From Streptomyces sp. NBC_00224 (GTDB lineage Bacteria; Actinomycetota; Actinomycetes; Streptomycetales; Streptomycetaceae), in assembly GCF_041435195.1 (NCBI RefSeq), contig NZ_CP108106.1:2294001-2358000 (forward strand): a stretch of 64,000 bases of DNA, written 5' to 3'. Both the position numbers and the translations under genes were made by a program. The notes beneath the pieces were generated by a model. The model saw only the letters and a program-made list of their open reading frames with translations, did no database searches and had not been told where the DNA came from. Positions 13,309-21,683 of the stretch are shown here, piece after piece (positions within the stretch are counted from its first letter, which is position 1; every line of letters begins with the position of its first letter).

Positions 13309-13986
13309 TCAGTACCCGGTGGGCCGCACCAGCCCCGACTCGTACGCGAAGACCGCCGCCTGGGTGCGGTCGCGGAGGGCGAGTTTGACCAGGATGCGGC
13401 TGACGTGGGTTTTCACGGTCTGCTCGGCCACCGTCAGGGCTGTGGCGATCTCCGCGTTGGAGAGGCCCTGGGCGATCAGGGACAGGACCTCCGTCTCGCG
13501 TTCGGTCAGGGTGGCCACGCGGTCCTTGAGCGGGGCGCGGGGGGCGCCAATGGTGCGGGAGAACTCGGCTATCAGGCGCTTGGTCACACCAGGCGCCAGC
13601 AGGGCGTCGCCGGCCGCCACCACCCTTACCGCGTGGGCCAGTTCGGCGGCGGAGGCGTCCTTCAGGAGGAAGCCGGAGGCGCCCGCGCGAAGGGCCTCGT
13701 AGACGTACTCGTCCAGGTCGAAGGTGGTCAGGATGAGGACCTTGACCGTGGCGTCGGCGGGGGCGGTGACGCGGCGGGTGGCCTCGATTCCGCCGAGCTC
13801 GGGCATGCGGACGTCCATCAGGACGACGTCGGGGGCCAGTTCGGCGACCTTGGCCACGGCGTCGAGGCCGTCGACCGCCTGGCCGACCACCTCGATGCCG
13901 GGTTCCGCGTTGAGCAGCACCGTCAGGCCCTGCCGGACCATCATCTGGTCGTCGGCGATCAGGACGCGGATGGCGGGCGTCGTCAT
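13309..13986 (-). CDS. NarL/FixJ-family response regulator
   Basis: A 225-residue regulator. The receiver domain (1-120) has the acid pair Asp12/Asp13 and the phospho-acceptor Asp58 in VVLMDVRMPE. The LuxR-type helix-turn-helix is at the C terminus (LTERETEVLSLIAQGLSNAEIA). Its ATG overlaps the stop of the upstream histidine kinase (ATGA), so the two form a system. Targets are unknown; the neighbouring membrane acyltransferase and secreted hydrolase, in the same run of genes, are candidates by position only. Confidence 0.93.
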   Translation of the reverse strand: MTTPAIRVLIADDQMMVRQGLTVLLNAEPGIEVVGQAVDGLDAVAKVAELAPDVVLMDVRMPELGGIEATRRVTAPADATVKVLILTTFDLDEYVYEALRAGASGFLLKDASAAELAHAVRVVAAGDALLAPGVTKRLIAEFSRTIGAPRAPLKDRVATLTERETEVLSLIAQGLSNAEIATALTVAEQTVKTHVSRILVKLALRDRTQAAVFAYESGLVRPTGY

Positions 13987-15281
13987 GGGGTTTCCTCGGT
14001 GGGGTTCGTGGAGGTGGTGGCGCGGGCCGTGGGCAGGAGGGCCGTGATCTCGTAACCGCCCTCCGGAGTGGGCCCGGTGGCCAGTTCGCCCCCCAGCATC
14101 GCAGCCCGCTCCCGCATCCCCAGCAGGCCGTGTCCGGTGCCCGGCGAGGGCGGGGCGGTCCCGGTGGGCGGGGAGTTGGTGACGCGGACGGTGACCGAGG
14201 ACGGGTGGTAGCCGATCGCCACGTGCACGCTCGCCCCGGGCGCGTGCCGCATCGCGTTGCTCAGCGCCTCCTGGACGATGCGGAACGCCGAGAGCCCGAC
14301 GCCCGGAGACAGCGGGCGCGGGGTGCCCGTGGTCTCGGTGGCCACCTCAAGACCGGCGGCCCGCACATTGGCGACCAGTTCGCCGAGCCGGTCGAGGGTG
14401 GGCTGCGGAGCGTGCCGTACGCCCTCCGCTTCCGGGGCCTCCGAGCGCAGCACGCCGAGGACCCGGCGCAGTTCGGTGAGCGCCTGGACGGCGTTCTCCC
14501 GGATGCCCGCCAGGTTCTCCGTGAGTTCCGCGGGCGGGTCGGCCACGAGGTGCGGGGCGACCTGGGCCTGGATGGAGATCACCGACATGTGGTGGGCGAC
14601 CACGTCGTGCAGCTCGCGGGCGATGCGGCCGCGCTCCTCCAGGAGGGTGCGCCGGGCCCGCTCGTCGGCGGTGAGCACCTCCTGCTCGACCAGCCGGGAG
14701 CGGGCCACCCGGCTGATGCGCAGCGACGCTCCGACCACCACGGCGGTCCCGAAGGCGATGGCGGCCCGGGTGACGTCCTGGTTGTGGCTCCGGCCCGAGA
14801 GGGCCAGGTCGAGCAGCCCCGACCCGACGGTGACCGCCAGCGCAGCGGCGGCTACCCGGGGGCGGACCCGCAGCGACAGCAGGAGCAGCACCACGGTGTG
14901 CAGCGCGATCCCGGCGACACTCCACGGCCACACCCGGCCCTCGGGGACGGTGGCTCCCACGGACTCCGCCGATACGAAGAGCGCGGCCGTGGAGAGCCAC
15001 CAGGCGGCCACCGGGCGCGAGAGCGCCATGACGACGGCTCCGGCCTGGGCCACGGAGCACACCGCGACGGCGGCCTTGGCCGACCCCGTCGCGTAGGTCC
15101 ACTCCACCCCGTTGACCATCCCGACGCCCAGCGCGAACAGCACCACATGGACGTGCGGCAGCCAGCCCAGCACCCCCTGGCGCGGCAGCGGGTCGCGCGC
15201 CACCGTCCACAGCTCCCCGCGCATCCCGCGCGCCCCCGCCCGTACGGCCGCCACCAGCCGTTTCGTGTCCACCCGTGTCAC
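13983..15281 (-). CDS. sensor histidine kinase (HisKA_3 type)
   Basis: A 432-residue membrane kinase pairing with the response regulator after it. Five or six hydrophobic segments (about 42-185) form the sensor part, with no large outside loop, so it may sense a membrane state. The phospho-acceptor is His225 in ARELHDVVAHH, followed by a GHKL ATPase domain with the GTGHGLLGMRERA motif. GTG at 15281 has GGGGGG upstream; an in-frame ATG at 15320 overlapping the previous gene by eight bases is also possible. Confidence 0.9.
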   Translation of the reverse strand: MTRVDTKRLVAAVRAGARGMRGELWTVARDPLPRQGVLGWLPHVHVVLFALGVGMVNGVEWTYATGSAKAAVAVCSVAQAGAVVMALSRPVAAWWLSTAALFVSAESVGATVPEGRVWPWSVAGIALHTVVLLLLSLRVRPRVAAAALAVTVGSGLLDLALSGRSHNQDVTRAAIAFGTAVVVGASLRISRVARSRLVEQEVLTADERARRTLLEERGRIARELHDVVAHHMSVISIQAQVAPHLVADPPAELTENLAGIRENAVQALTELRRVLGVLRSEAPEAEGVRHAPQPTLDRLGELVANVRAAGLEVATETTGTPRPLSPGVGLSAFRIVQEALSNAMRHAPGASVHVAIGYHPSSVTVRVTNSPPTGTAPPSPGTGHGLLGMRERAAMLGGELATGPTPEGGYEITALLPTARATTSTNPTEETP

Positions 15282-15312
15282 TACTGCGCCCCCCTTGATC
15301 ACATCGCTCACC

Positions 15313-16482
15313 CTAGGCATGCGGCACCGCCTTCTCGCTCCCGGCCCGGTGCACGCGCACGACCCGGCCGCCGCCGCGCGTGCGCCCGCCGCCCTGCTCG
15401 TACGTGCGGAACGCCGCCCAGCACACAAGGAGCGCCCCGGCGAACACCGGCAGCCAGGCGAGCCGGGCGAGCACCCAGCCCGCGCCGTCGGGCACGGTGT
15501 GCAGACCGGGCAGCGGGCGGCTCGCGAGCAGTCCGGTCGCGGTGACCGCGATCATCGCGGTCTGGTGCCAGAGGAAGACGGTCATCGCGTACAGGTTGAG
15601 CAGGGCCACCGCCGCCCAGAGCGCCGGGCGGGCGAGGACCCGCCGCAGCGGGCCGAGCAGCAGCAGCGCCGCGCCGCACTGGGCGAGGCCGAAGGCGACG
15701 GCCGCGAGGGTGGGCGGGTTCAGATTGGAGACGGCGGCGCCGGGCACGCCGACCATGGACGCCGGGTAGCCCGCGCACAGCACCAGAGCGGCGGTGGCGG
15801 CGGCGCCCCCGGCGAGGAGCACCCAGCCCGTGGTGCGGGAGCGCAGGCCGCCGCGCGCCCGCAGCGCGCCCAGGCAGTACGGGACCATCCAGCCCGCCGC
15901 CACGTTGATCCAGCCGAGGGCGGCGGGGCCGTCGAGCCCGAAGCGGAACAGGTCGACGTAGAGCACCACGGCCAGCGGCCACAGCGGGTGCATCCGGGCG
16001 AGCAGCGGGGTCGCCGCCGTCAGCGCGGTGAAGACCAGCAGGAACCAGAGCGGCGACAGGACCAGCTTGAGCAGTGCGTGCACGGTGTCGTAGCCGGCCC
16101 CGGCGGCGAACAGCGCGACCACGGCCACCGTCCACACCACGAGGACGGCGGCGACCGGCCGGAAGAGGCGGGCCAGCCGGGCGCGCAGCCACTGCCCGTA
16201 CGTGGCGCCCCGGGCGCGTGCCGAGGCGTGGCCGCTCGCCGCCACCTGCCCGCCGACGAAGAAGAACACGGCCAGGGTCTGGAACATCCAGGAGACCGGC
16301 GCCAGTTCGGGCAGGTGCTGGAGGGGGCTGACGGCGCGCAGGGTGCCGCTGTCCGCGACCAGCGCGGTGACCAGCCAGTGGCCGAGCACCACGCCGAGGA
16401 TGGCGAAGGCCCGCAGGGCGTCCACGGCACGGTCGCGGTCGGGTGGGGTGGCGGCGTCGATGCGCCGGACGAGCTCACGCAT
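15313..16482 (-). CDS. acyltransferase 3 family membrane protein
   Basis: A 389-residue integral membrane protein with about ten helices. The start (DRAVDALRAFAILGVVLGHWL) carries the conserved Arg and His of the acyltransferase-3/OafA family, which O-acylates sugars, peptidoglycan or secondary products from the cytoplasmic side. The acceptor is unknown. It overlaps the preceding hydrolase gene by eight bases and is followed by the two-component pair on the same strand. Confidence 0.85.
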   Translation of the reverse strand: MRELVRRIDAATPPDRDRAVDALRAFAILGVVLGHWLVTALVADSGTLRAVSPLQHLPELAPVSWMFQTLAVFFFVGGQVAASGHASARARGATYGQWLRARLARLFRPVAAVLVVWTVAVVALFAAGAGYDTVHALLKLVLSPLWFLLVFTALTAATPLLARMHPLWPLAVVLYVDLFRFGLDGPAALGWINVAAGWMVPYCLGALRARGGLRSRTTGWVLLAGGAAATAALVLCAGYPASMVGVPGAAVSNLNPPTLAAVAFGLAQCGAALLLLGPLRRVLARPALWAAVALLNLYAMTVFLWHQTAMIAVTATGLLASRPLPGLHTVPDGAGWVLARLAWLPVFAGALLVCWAAFRTYEQGGGRTRGGGRVVRVHRAGSEKAVPHA

Positions 16483-17446
16483 GGCGGCGCTCCTCGGTCG
16501 GGGTCTGGCCGGAGGCGATCAGGGCGATGTTGCGCAGGGGGACCGAGCCGGGCTTCAGGTAGTCGCTGTGGCCGCCGGTGCCCGCGTCGAAGATCCGCGC
16601 CCCGAACGCCTTGGACACCGGGTCGGTGCCGAACCCGACGGTGGCGGCCAGGAGCGGAAGCCGCAGATGGGGCACGTCGGCGATCCAGTCGCCCGACGCC
16701 CGGCCCGCCCAGACGTCGGCGCGGGTGTGCAACTGCCCGACGTCATCGGCGCCGGTGCCTGGACTGCCGTACAGGACCAGGGCGTCGGCGCGCAGCTCGG
16801 AGGCGGCCCGGGCGCAGACGACGGAGCCGTAGGAGTGACAGAGGACCGCCATCCGGGTGCCGGGCTTGGCCGCGCTCAACTCCCTTACGAACTTGCCCAG
16901 TTGAGGCGCCGCACGGTCGGCCCGGCCCGTCGTCACCGACCCGGCGCTGCCGGTCGCCGGGGTCGGGTAGCCGAGCCAGGCGACCACGGCGGACCGGGCG
17001 CCCATCTCCCGCTGGAGGGCCCCGGCCCCGGCCCGGAAGCGCCCGTACTTGTCGAGGCTGGTGTCCGAGCCCGGCACCAGTACGGCGATCCGGTCGGCGT
17101 GCGCGAGGTCCCCGACGACCTCGGCGGTGCGCCCGCCGCCCCGGCCGTCGAAGGAGAGGAAGTGCCGCCCGGGCCCGGCCATGGCGCGCAGCGCGGCGGC
17201 CCGTCTGCGGTCGCCGTGGCCGGTGGCCATCCGCTCGGCCGCCCTGATGCCGTCGCGGGCGGCGCCGTAGCGCGCGTCGAGTACGGCGGACGTCGCGGAG
17301 GTCAGCGGGGCGAGGGCGGCCGGGACGGGTGCCGGTACGGCCGCGGGTCGCACCGCGCCCGACAGCGGCACCGCCACCGAGGCGACGACGAGCGCGGCGA
17401 GCAGAGCGCGGAGCGCGCGACTGCCGACGCGGGGGCGGGGGGCCAT
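16475..17446 (-). CDS. secreted alpha/beta hydrolase (DUF1023 type)
   Basis: A 323-residue protein with an N-terminal hydrophobic signal segment (about 13-35). The hydrolase fold shows VAWLGYPTP, the nucleophile elbow CHSYGS, and a late His in GGHSDYL. This is the DUF1023 family widespread in actinomycetes; members are presumed esterases or amidases outside the cell, with no known substrate. It overlaps the acyltransferase gene by eight bases, so the two may act on the same envelope or extracellular compound. Confidence 0.8.
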   Translation of the reverse strand: MAPRPRVGSRALRALLAALVVASVAVPLSGAVRPAAVPAPVPAALAPLTSATSAVLDARYGAARDGIRAAERMATGHGDRRRAAALRAMAGPGRHFLSFDGRGGGRTAEVVGDLAHADRIAVLVPGSDTSLDKYGRFRAGAGALQREMGARSAVVAWLGYPTPATGSAGSVTTGRADRAAPQLGKFVRELSAAKPGTRMAVLCHSYGSVVCARAASELRADALVLYGSPGTGADDVGQLHTRADVWAGRASGDWIADVPHLRLPLLAATVGFGTDPVSKAFGARIFDAGTGGHSDYLKPGSVPLRNIALIASGQTPTEERRHA

Positions 17447-17514
17447 GGGTGGGGGTCCTTCCGTACCGGGTGCCTCGCGCGACGGCCCGGGGGGGCGCCT
17501 GCGCGGTGACTCGC

Positions 17515-17575
17515 CTGATGGCTTGCCTGATCGGCTTGCTGATTGGCTTGCTGATTGGCTTGCCTGCTTGCGGTA
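17515..17575. repeat. short tandem repeats upstream of the hydrolase gene
   Basis: About five imperfect copies of a GGCTTGCTGATT-like unit lie in the gap of about 280 bases between the hydrolase and the sugar acetyltransferase. Read backwards they spell a Gln/Ala/Ser-rich peptide with no family resemblance, so I do not call a gene. The rest of this gap holds the promoters of the two divergent genes but no clear motif. Confidence 0.6.
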
Positions 17576-17727
17576 CCGACGTTATGGATCAAGCCCCGTC
17601 GCCCGCGTCGGACCAGGGAGGGCATCTTCCGCGTAGCTCCGAAGTACTACGGGTAGGGGGTGCGGGCCGCCGAACTGCCCCGCGGCGGCGGTGAGATCCT
17701 TGGTCACCAGGACGAGGAGGAGCTCCC

Positions 17728-18285
17728 GTGGGTGAGAACAAGCGGCTCATGCTGGCCGGTGAGTGGTATCTGCCCGACGACCCCGAGCTGGGCGCGGACA
17801 CCGCCCGCCGGATCGCGCGGTGCGCCGCCTACAACGCGGCGGGCGGGGCCCCGCCCGCCGAACGGCACAAGCTGCTGGCCGAGTTGCTGGGCGAGGTCGA
17901 CGAGAGCGTACGGGTGCGACCGCCGTTCCACTGCGACTTCGGCTACAACATCAGCATCGGCGCGGGTACGTTCGTGAACTTCGGCGCAGTGTTCCTGGAC
18001 ACCGGCCGGATCACCGTCGGCAGGGACGTCCAGATCGGGCCGAACGTCCAACTCCTCACGCCTACCCATGAGTTGGACGCCGAGCGGCGGCGCCAAGGGT
18101 GGGAGAAGGCCGAGCCGGTGACGATCGGGGACAACGTGTGGCTCGGCGGCGGGGTGATCGTCTGCCCCGGGGTGAGCATCGGCGCCAACACGGTGGTCGG
18201 CGCCGGGGCGGTGGTCACCAGGGACCTGCCCGCCGGGGTGCTGGCCGTCGGCAACCCGGCCCGGGTGATCCGCGAGCTCGGCTGA
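17728..18285 (+). CDS. sugar O-acetyltransferase (maltose/galactoside type)
   Basis: A 185-residue left-handed beta-helix enzyme of the Maa/LacA/NodL family, transferring acetyl from acetyl-CoA to a sugar hydroxyl. The N-terminal helical cap begins with MLAGEWYLPDDPEL. Hexapeptide repeats run from about residue 70, with the catalytic histidine in LLTPTHELDAERR. The GTG start has GAGGAGG upstream. It lies alone, divergent from the hydrolase-acyltransferase genes. Confidence 0.9.
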   Translation: MGENKRLMLAGEWYLPDDPELGADTARRIARCAAYNAAGGAPPAERHKLLAELLGEVDESVRVRPPFHCDFGYNISIGAGTFVNFGAVFLDTGRITVGRDVQIGPNVQLLTPTHELDAERRRQGWEKAEPVTIGDNVWLGGGVIVCPGVSIGANTVVGAGAVVTRDLPAGVLAVGNPARVIRELG

Positions 18286-18317
18286 GAGCCTGTCTGTGAA
18301 CCCCCGTCGTCCGCCCG

Positions 18318-18893
18318 CTATCCCGCCAGGCTTATCAGGCTCAGGTGCCAGCGGTGGGCGCCGCCGGTCAGGGTCACCGTCGACAGCGGCCGGACGTCGA
18401 CGTTCCAGTACGCCGACGGCGGCGCCTTCAGGGCGTACACCAGCGCCGCCCGTACGACCGAGGGTTCGGCCACCGCGACCATCGCGCCGTCGTCGGCGGG
18501 CCGGGTGTCCAGCCAGCCCCCTATCCGGGTGATGAAACCGAGCAGCGGCTCCCCGCCGTGCGGGGCCGCGCGCGGGTCCGCGAGCCAGGCGTCGACGGCG
18601 TCGGGCTCCCGGGCCGCGACCTCGGCCAGGGTGTATCCGCGCCAGCGGCCCATGTCGCAGTCGCGCAGCGCGGGCTGGGCCATCGGCGCGTATCCGAGGG
18701 CGTCGCCGGTGGCCCGGCTGCGCGCGGTGGGCGAGCAGTAGCGCAGCTCGGCCGCGCCCAGGGGGACCAGGGCGTGCGCGGCGAGGGCGACCTCGTGCCA
18801 GCCCGCCCCGTCGAGCGGGCGGTCGTCGTCGAAGCGCTCGGCCAGCAGCGCCGAGGAGCGCGCCGCCGCGACCAGCGTCAACCGGACAGTCAT
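18318..18893 (-). CDS. histidine-phosphatase-fold protein lacking both catalytic histidines
   Basis: A 191-residue protein with the layout of the histidine phosphatase family: the SPTARSRATGDAL segment (54-66), the LRDCDMGRWRG acidic motif, and the final VRAAL helix. The first catalytic motif, normally LVRHG, reads LVAAA at 7-11. The second, normally SHGGVIR, reads AEPSVVR at 142-148. Both histidines are therefore gone. It is probably a binding or regulatory protein, not an enzyme. It lies just downstream of the MocR regulator on the same strand with a gap of about 70 bases. Confidence 0.75.
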   Translation of the reverse strand: MTVRLTLVAAARSSALLAERFDDDRPLDGAGWHEVALAAHALVPLGAAELRYCSPTARSRATGDALGYAPMAQPALRDCDMGRWRGYTLAEVAAREPDAVDAWLADPRAAPHGGEPLLGFITRIGGWLDTRPADDGAMVAVAEPSVVRAALVYALKAPPSAYWNVDVRPLSTVTLTGGAHRWHLSLISLAG

Positions 18894-18963
18894 GGCCGAG
18901 ATCGTGCGACCGAACGGGCGGTTGGTCAAGAGCCCGCGACCGTGAGCGGTCCCGGCGGCCCGC

Positions 18964-20412
18964 TCAGACCGCTCGCCGGGCGCCCACCTCGTCGTACGCC
19001 GTGCGCAGCCGCCGTACGCCCTCGTCGATCTCGGCCCGGCCCGCCACGCCCGCGAAGCACAGCCGGAGGTGGGCGGCGGGGGGCTCGGCGCTGAAGTAGG
19101 GACGGCCGGCGGCGACGGCGACGCCGGAGCGCAGGGCCGCGGCGGCGACCGCGTCCTCGGGCGTGCCGTCGGGCAGCCGCAGCCAGAGGTGGTAGCCGCC
19201 GGAGGGCAGGTGCGGCACGTCCAGCTCGGGGAGGTGGACGGCCAGGGCGGTCGCCATGGCCTGTCTGCGGTCCCCCAGCTCCTGCGACACGGAACGCAGA
19301 TGGCGGGGCCAGGCCGGGGAGCCGACCAGCTCCAGGGCCGCCTCCTGGAGCGGGCGCGGTACGAAGAAGCTGTCGACGACCTGGATCGCGCGCAGCCGTT
19401 CCAGGACCGGGCCGCGGGCGGCGAGCGCGCCGACCCGCAGGCTCGGCGAGGCCACCTTGGTGAGCGACCGGACGTGGACGACCACGCCGTCCGGGTCGTC
19501 GGCGGCGAGCGGCGCGGGCAGCGGGCCCGCGTCCGCGTGGGCGAGCAGGCGTGCGAAGTCGTCCTCGATGACGAACGCCCCGAACTCCCGGGCCACCGCG
19601 CGCACTTCGGCCCGGCGGGCCGGGGAGAGCACCGCGCCCGTCGGGTTCTGGAAGAGCGGCTGGCTGACCAGGACGCGGGCGCCGGTGGCCCGGAAGGCGG
19701 CCGCGAGCAGGTCGGGGCGCACCCCGTCGGTGTCGACCGGCACCGGCACCGGCCGCAGCCCCGAGGCGCGGGCCACCGCGAGCATGCCGGGGTAGGTGGG
19801 CGACTCCACCAGAACCGGCGCGCCCGGCGCCGCGAGCGCCCGCAGCGCCGTGGTGAGCGCGGACTGGCCACCGGCGCAGATCAGCACCTCGGCGGCGGTG
19901 ACCGTGCCGCCGATCTCCCGGGCGAACCAGTCGCGCAGCTCGGGAAGCCCGTCGGTGGGCGGCCGCCCCCAGGCACCCGGGCGGCGGCCGGCCCGGGCGA
20001 GGGCGGCGGCCATCGCGCGCTCCGGCTGGAGGACGGGGGCGAGGTAGCCGCCGTTGAACTCGATCACCCCGGGCGGTGGTGCGGCGAGGGTGGCCAGGAC
20101 CCCGGAGGCATCGACCGCGCGCGGCACCGCGTCGGTGGCGCCGTCGGCGCTGAGCGAGACCTCCTGCCAGGAGGTGTCGCCGGGGCGGGGCGCGGGCGTA
20201 CGGGGCTCGGCGCGGAAGACCCCGGCGCCGGGCCGGGTGACGACGAGGCCCTCGGCGGCGAGCCGGGCCAGCGCCCGGGAGACGGTGACCGGCGAGACCC
20301 GGTACCGCTCGACCAGCACCCTGCTCGACGGCAGCTTTCCACCTACGGAGTAGCGGTCGAGCTCACTTCTGAGGATGGCTGCCAGTTCGGCCTCACTGCT
20401 ACGCTCTTGCAT
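18964..20412 (-). CDS. MocR-type regulator (GntR DNA-binding domain fused to aminotransferase fold)
   Basis: A 482-residue regulator. Residues 1-70 are a GntR winged helix (LDRYSVGGKLPSSRVLVERYRVSPVTVSRALARLAAEGLV). The rest is a class I PLP-aminotransferase fold with the likely Schiff-base lysine in VRSLTKVASPSLRVG. MocR proteins usually bind PLP and regulate a divergent metabolic or transport gene. Here that gene is the EamA transporter, whose ATG overlaps this one on the other strand. There is no ribosome site; TATCCT ends eight bases before the ATG, suggesting a leaderless message. Confidence 0.9.
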   Translation of the reverse strand: MQERSSEAELAAILRSELDRYSVGGKLPSSRVLVERYRVSPVTVSRALARLAAEGLVVTRPGAGVFRAEPRTPAPRPGDTSWQEVSLSADGATDAVPRAVDASGVLATLAAPPPGVIEFNGGYLAPVLQPERAMAAALARAGRRPGAWGRPPTDGLPELRDWFAREIGGTVTAAEVLICAGGQSALTTALRALAAPGAPVLVESPTYPGMLAVARASGLRPVPVPVDTDGVRPDLLAAAFRATGARVLVSQPLFQNPTGAVLSPARRAEVRAVAREFGAFVIEDDFARLLAHADAGPLPAPLAADDPDGVVVHVRSLTKVASPSLRVGALAARGPVLERLRAIQVVDSFFVPRPLQEAALELVGSPAWPRHLRSVSQELGDRRQAMATALAVHLPELDVPHLPSGGYHLWLRLPDGTPEDAVAAAALRSGVAVAAGRPYFSAEPPAAHLRLCFAGVAGRAEIDEGVRRLRTAYDEVGARRAV

Positions 20413-21409
20413 GACAGCACAGGATAGCGCTACTGCCCGGACATCGATAGCGGTCGACGAGCCCTCGGCCCGCACCGCATCCGCCCGGACCACGTCCCCG
20501 GCCCCGAGCCCGGCAGCGCCTGCCGCTTCGCCTGCCACCGCCCCGGCCGCCGCCTCGCGGCAGGGCGCGCTCCTCGCCGGGCTCGGCGTCGTCGCCTTCT
20601 CCCTGACCTTCCCGGCCACCGCCTGGGGCCTGGAGACCTTCGGCCCGTGGTCGCTCGTCGCCGTCCGCAGTCTGCTCGCCGGGCTGATCGCGAGCGCGTT
20701 CCTGCTGGTGGGCCGGGTATCGCTGCCCGAGCGGCGGCACTGGGCCGGGCTCGCGGTGGTCGCGGCCGGGACCGTGGTCGGCTTCCCGCTCCTCACCACG
20801 CTCGCCCTGCAGACGTCGACGACCTCGCACGCGGCGGTCGTCGTGGGCCTGCTGCCGCTGACCACGGCCGCGCTCTCGGCGCTGCGGACCGGACGCCGCC
20901 CCTCCCGTGCCTTCTGGGCGGCGGCGCTGGCCGGAGCCGGGGTGGTGGTCGCCTTCACCGTCCAGCAGAGCGGCGGCGCCCTCTCCACTGGCGACCTCTA
21001 CCTCTTCGGGGCGCTGCTGATCTGCGCCGCCGGATACACCGAGGGCGGACGCCTCGCCCGGGTGATGCCGGGGTGGCAGGTGATCGGCTGGGCGCTGATC
21101 CTCACCCTGCCGCTCGCCGTCCTCGGCTCGGCGGTCGCGCTCGCCGCCGAACCGGTCCATCTGAACGCGCACGGCGTCCTCGGGGTGCTGTGGGTGGCAG
21201 CCGGGTCGCAGTTCTTCGGGCTGTACGTCTGGTACCGGGGCATGGCCGCCATCGGCGTGCCCCGGGCCAGCCAGCTCCAGCTGGCGCAGCCGCTGCTCAC
21301 GCTGGTCTGGGCGGTCCTGCTGCTCGGGGAGCACCTCTCCCCCGCCGCCCCGCTGGCCGCCGCGGGAGTGCTGGTCTGCATCGCCGTGACCCAGCGCGCG
21401 GCGGCCTGA
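20411..21409 (+). CDS. EamA/DMT-family transporter
   Basis: A 332-residue membrane protein with ten predicted helices in two EamA repeats. It has an unusual start of about 50 residues rich in Ala, Pro, Thr and Ser before the first helix (GALLAGLGVVAFSLTFPATAW). Such proteins export amino acids or other small metabolites. Its ATG (20411-20413) overlaps the ATG of the divergent MocR regulator. No ribosome site is visible, so a leaderless message or a later start inside the low-complexity leader are both possible. Regulation by the MocR protein is inferred. Confidence 0.85.
   Translation: MTAQDSATARTSIAVDEPSARTASARTTSPAPSPAAPAASPATAPAAASRQGALLAGLGVVAFSLTFPATAWGLETFGPWSLVAVRSLLAGLIASAFLLVGRVSLPERRHWAGLAVVAAGTVVGFPLLTTLALQTSTTSHAAVVVGLLPLTTAALSALRTGRRPSRAFWAAALAGAGVVVAFTVQQSGGALSTGDLYLFGALLICAAGYTEGGRLARVMPGWQVIGWALILTLPLAVLGSAVALAAEPVHLNAHGVLGVLWVAAGSQFFGLYVWYRGMAAIGVPRASQLQLAQPLLTLVWAVLLLGEHLSPAAPLAAAGVLVCIAVTQRAAA
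20423..20452. promoter_or_regulatory. candidate MocR operator (direct repeats)
   Basis: GATAGCG occurs at 20423-20429 and again at 20446-20452, 23 bases apart, and the first lies in a TAGCGCTA palindrome. MocR regulators such as GabR and PdxR typically bind direct repeats. The site is inside the first codons of the EamA gene, which is where the reverse-strand mocR promoter must be. Confidence 0.5.
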
Positions 21410-21482
21410 AATCGCCCCGGCGGTGCCACGCGTGGCCCATCCGCACGGGCTCAACTCGGCCTGCGCGCCTTAGGATGGGCAC

Positions 21483-21674
21483 ATGCGAGCGAGCGTGGGC
21501 GACCGGCTGCTGGTTCATGGCAGAACCGTCGGACAGCACGACCGGAGCGCGGAAGTCATCGAGGTACTGGGCCCCGACGGGACACCGCCGTACCGGGTGC
21601 GCTTCGAGGACGGGCACGAGACCCTGATGTCACCGGGTCCCGACACCGTCGTCAGGCACCCGGCAGAGGAGTAG
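21483..21674 (+). CDS. DUF1918 domain protein
   Basis: A 63-residue protein of the DUF1918 family, a small SH3-like beta fold found across actinomycetes. The family pattern is clear: VGDRLLVHG at the start, EVIEVLGPDGTPPYRVRFEDGHE in the middle and a short PGPDTVVRH end. The function is unknown. TAGGAT ends six bases before the ATG and no ribosome site is seen, so it may be leaderless. It is convergent with the GH10-like gene. Confidence 0.88.
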   Translation: MRASVGDRLLVHGRTVGQHDRSAEVIEVLGPDGTPPYRVRFEDGHETLMSPGPDTVVRHPAEE

Positions 21675-21683
21675 GCGGCGCGG

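Noticed and set aside
17302..17625. Gln/Ser-rich reverse frame across the tandem repeats
   Set aside because: The peptide only reflects the short DNA repeat, has no ribosome site and overlaps the hydrolase gene's start.
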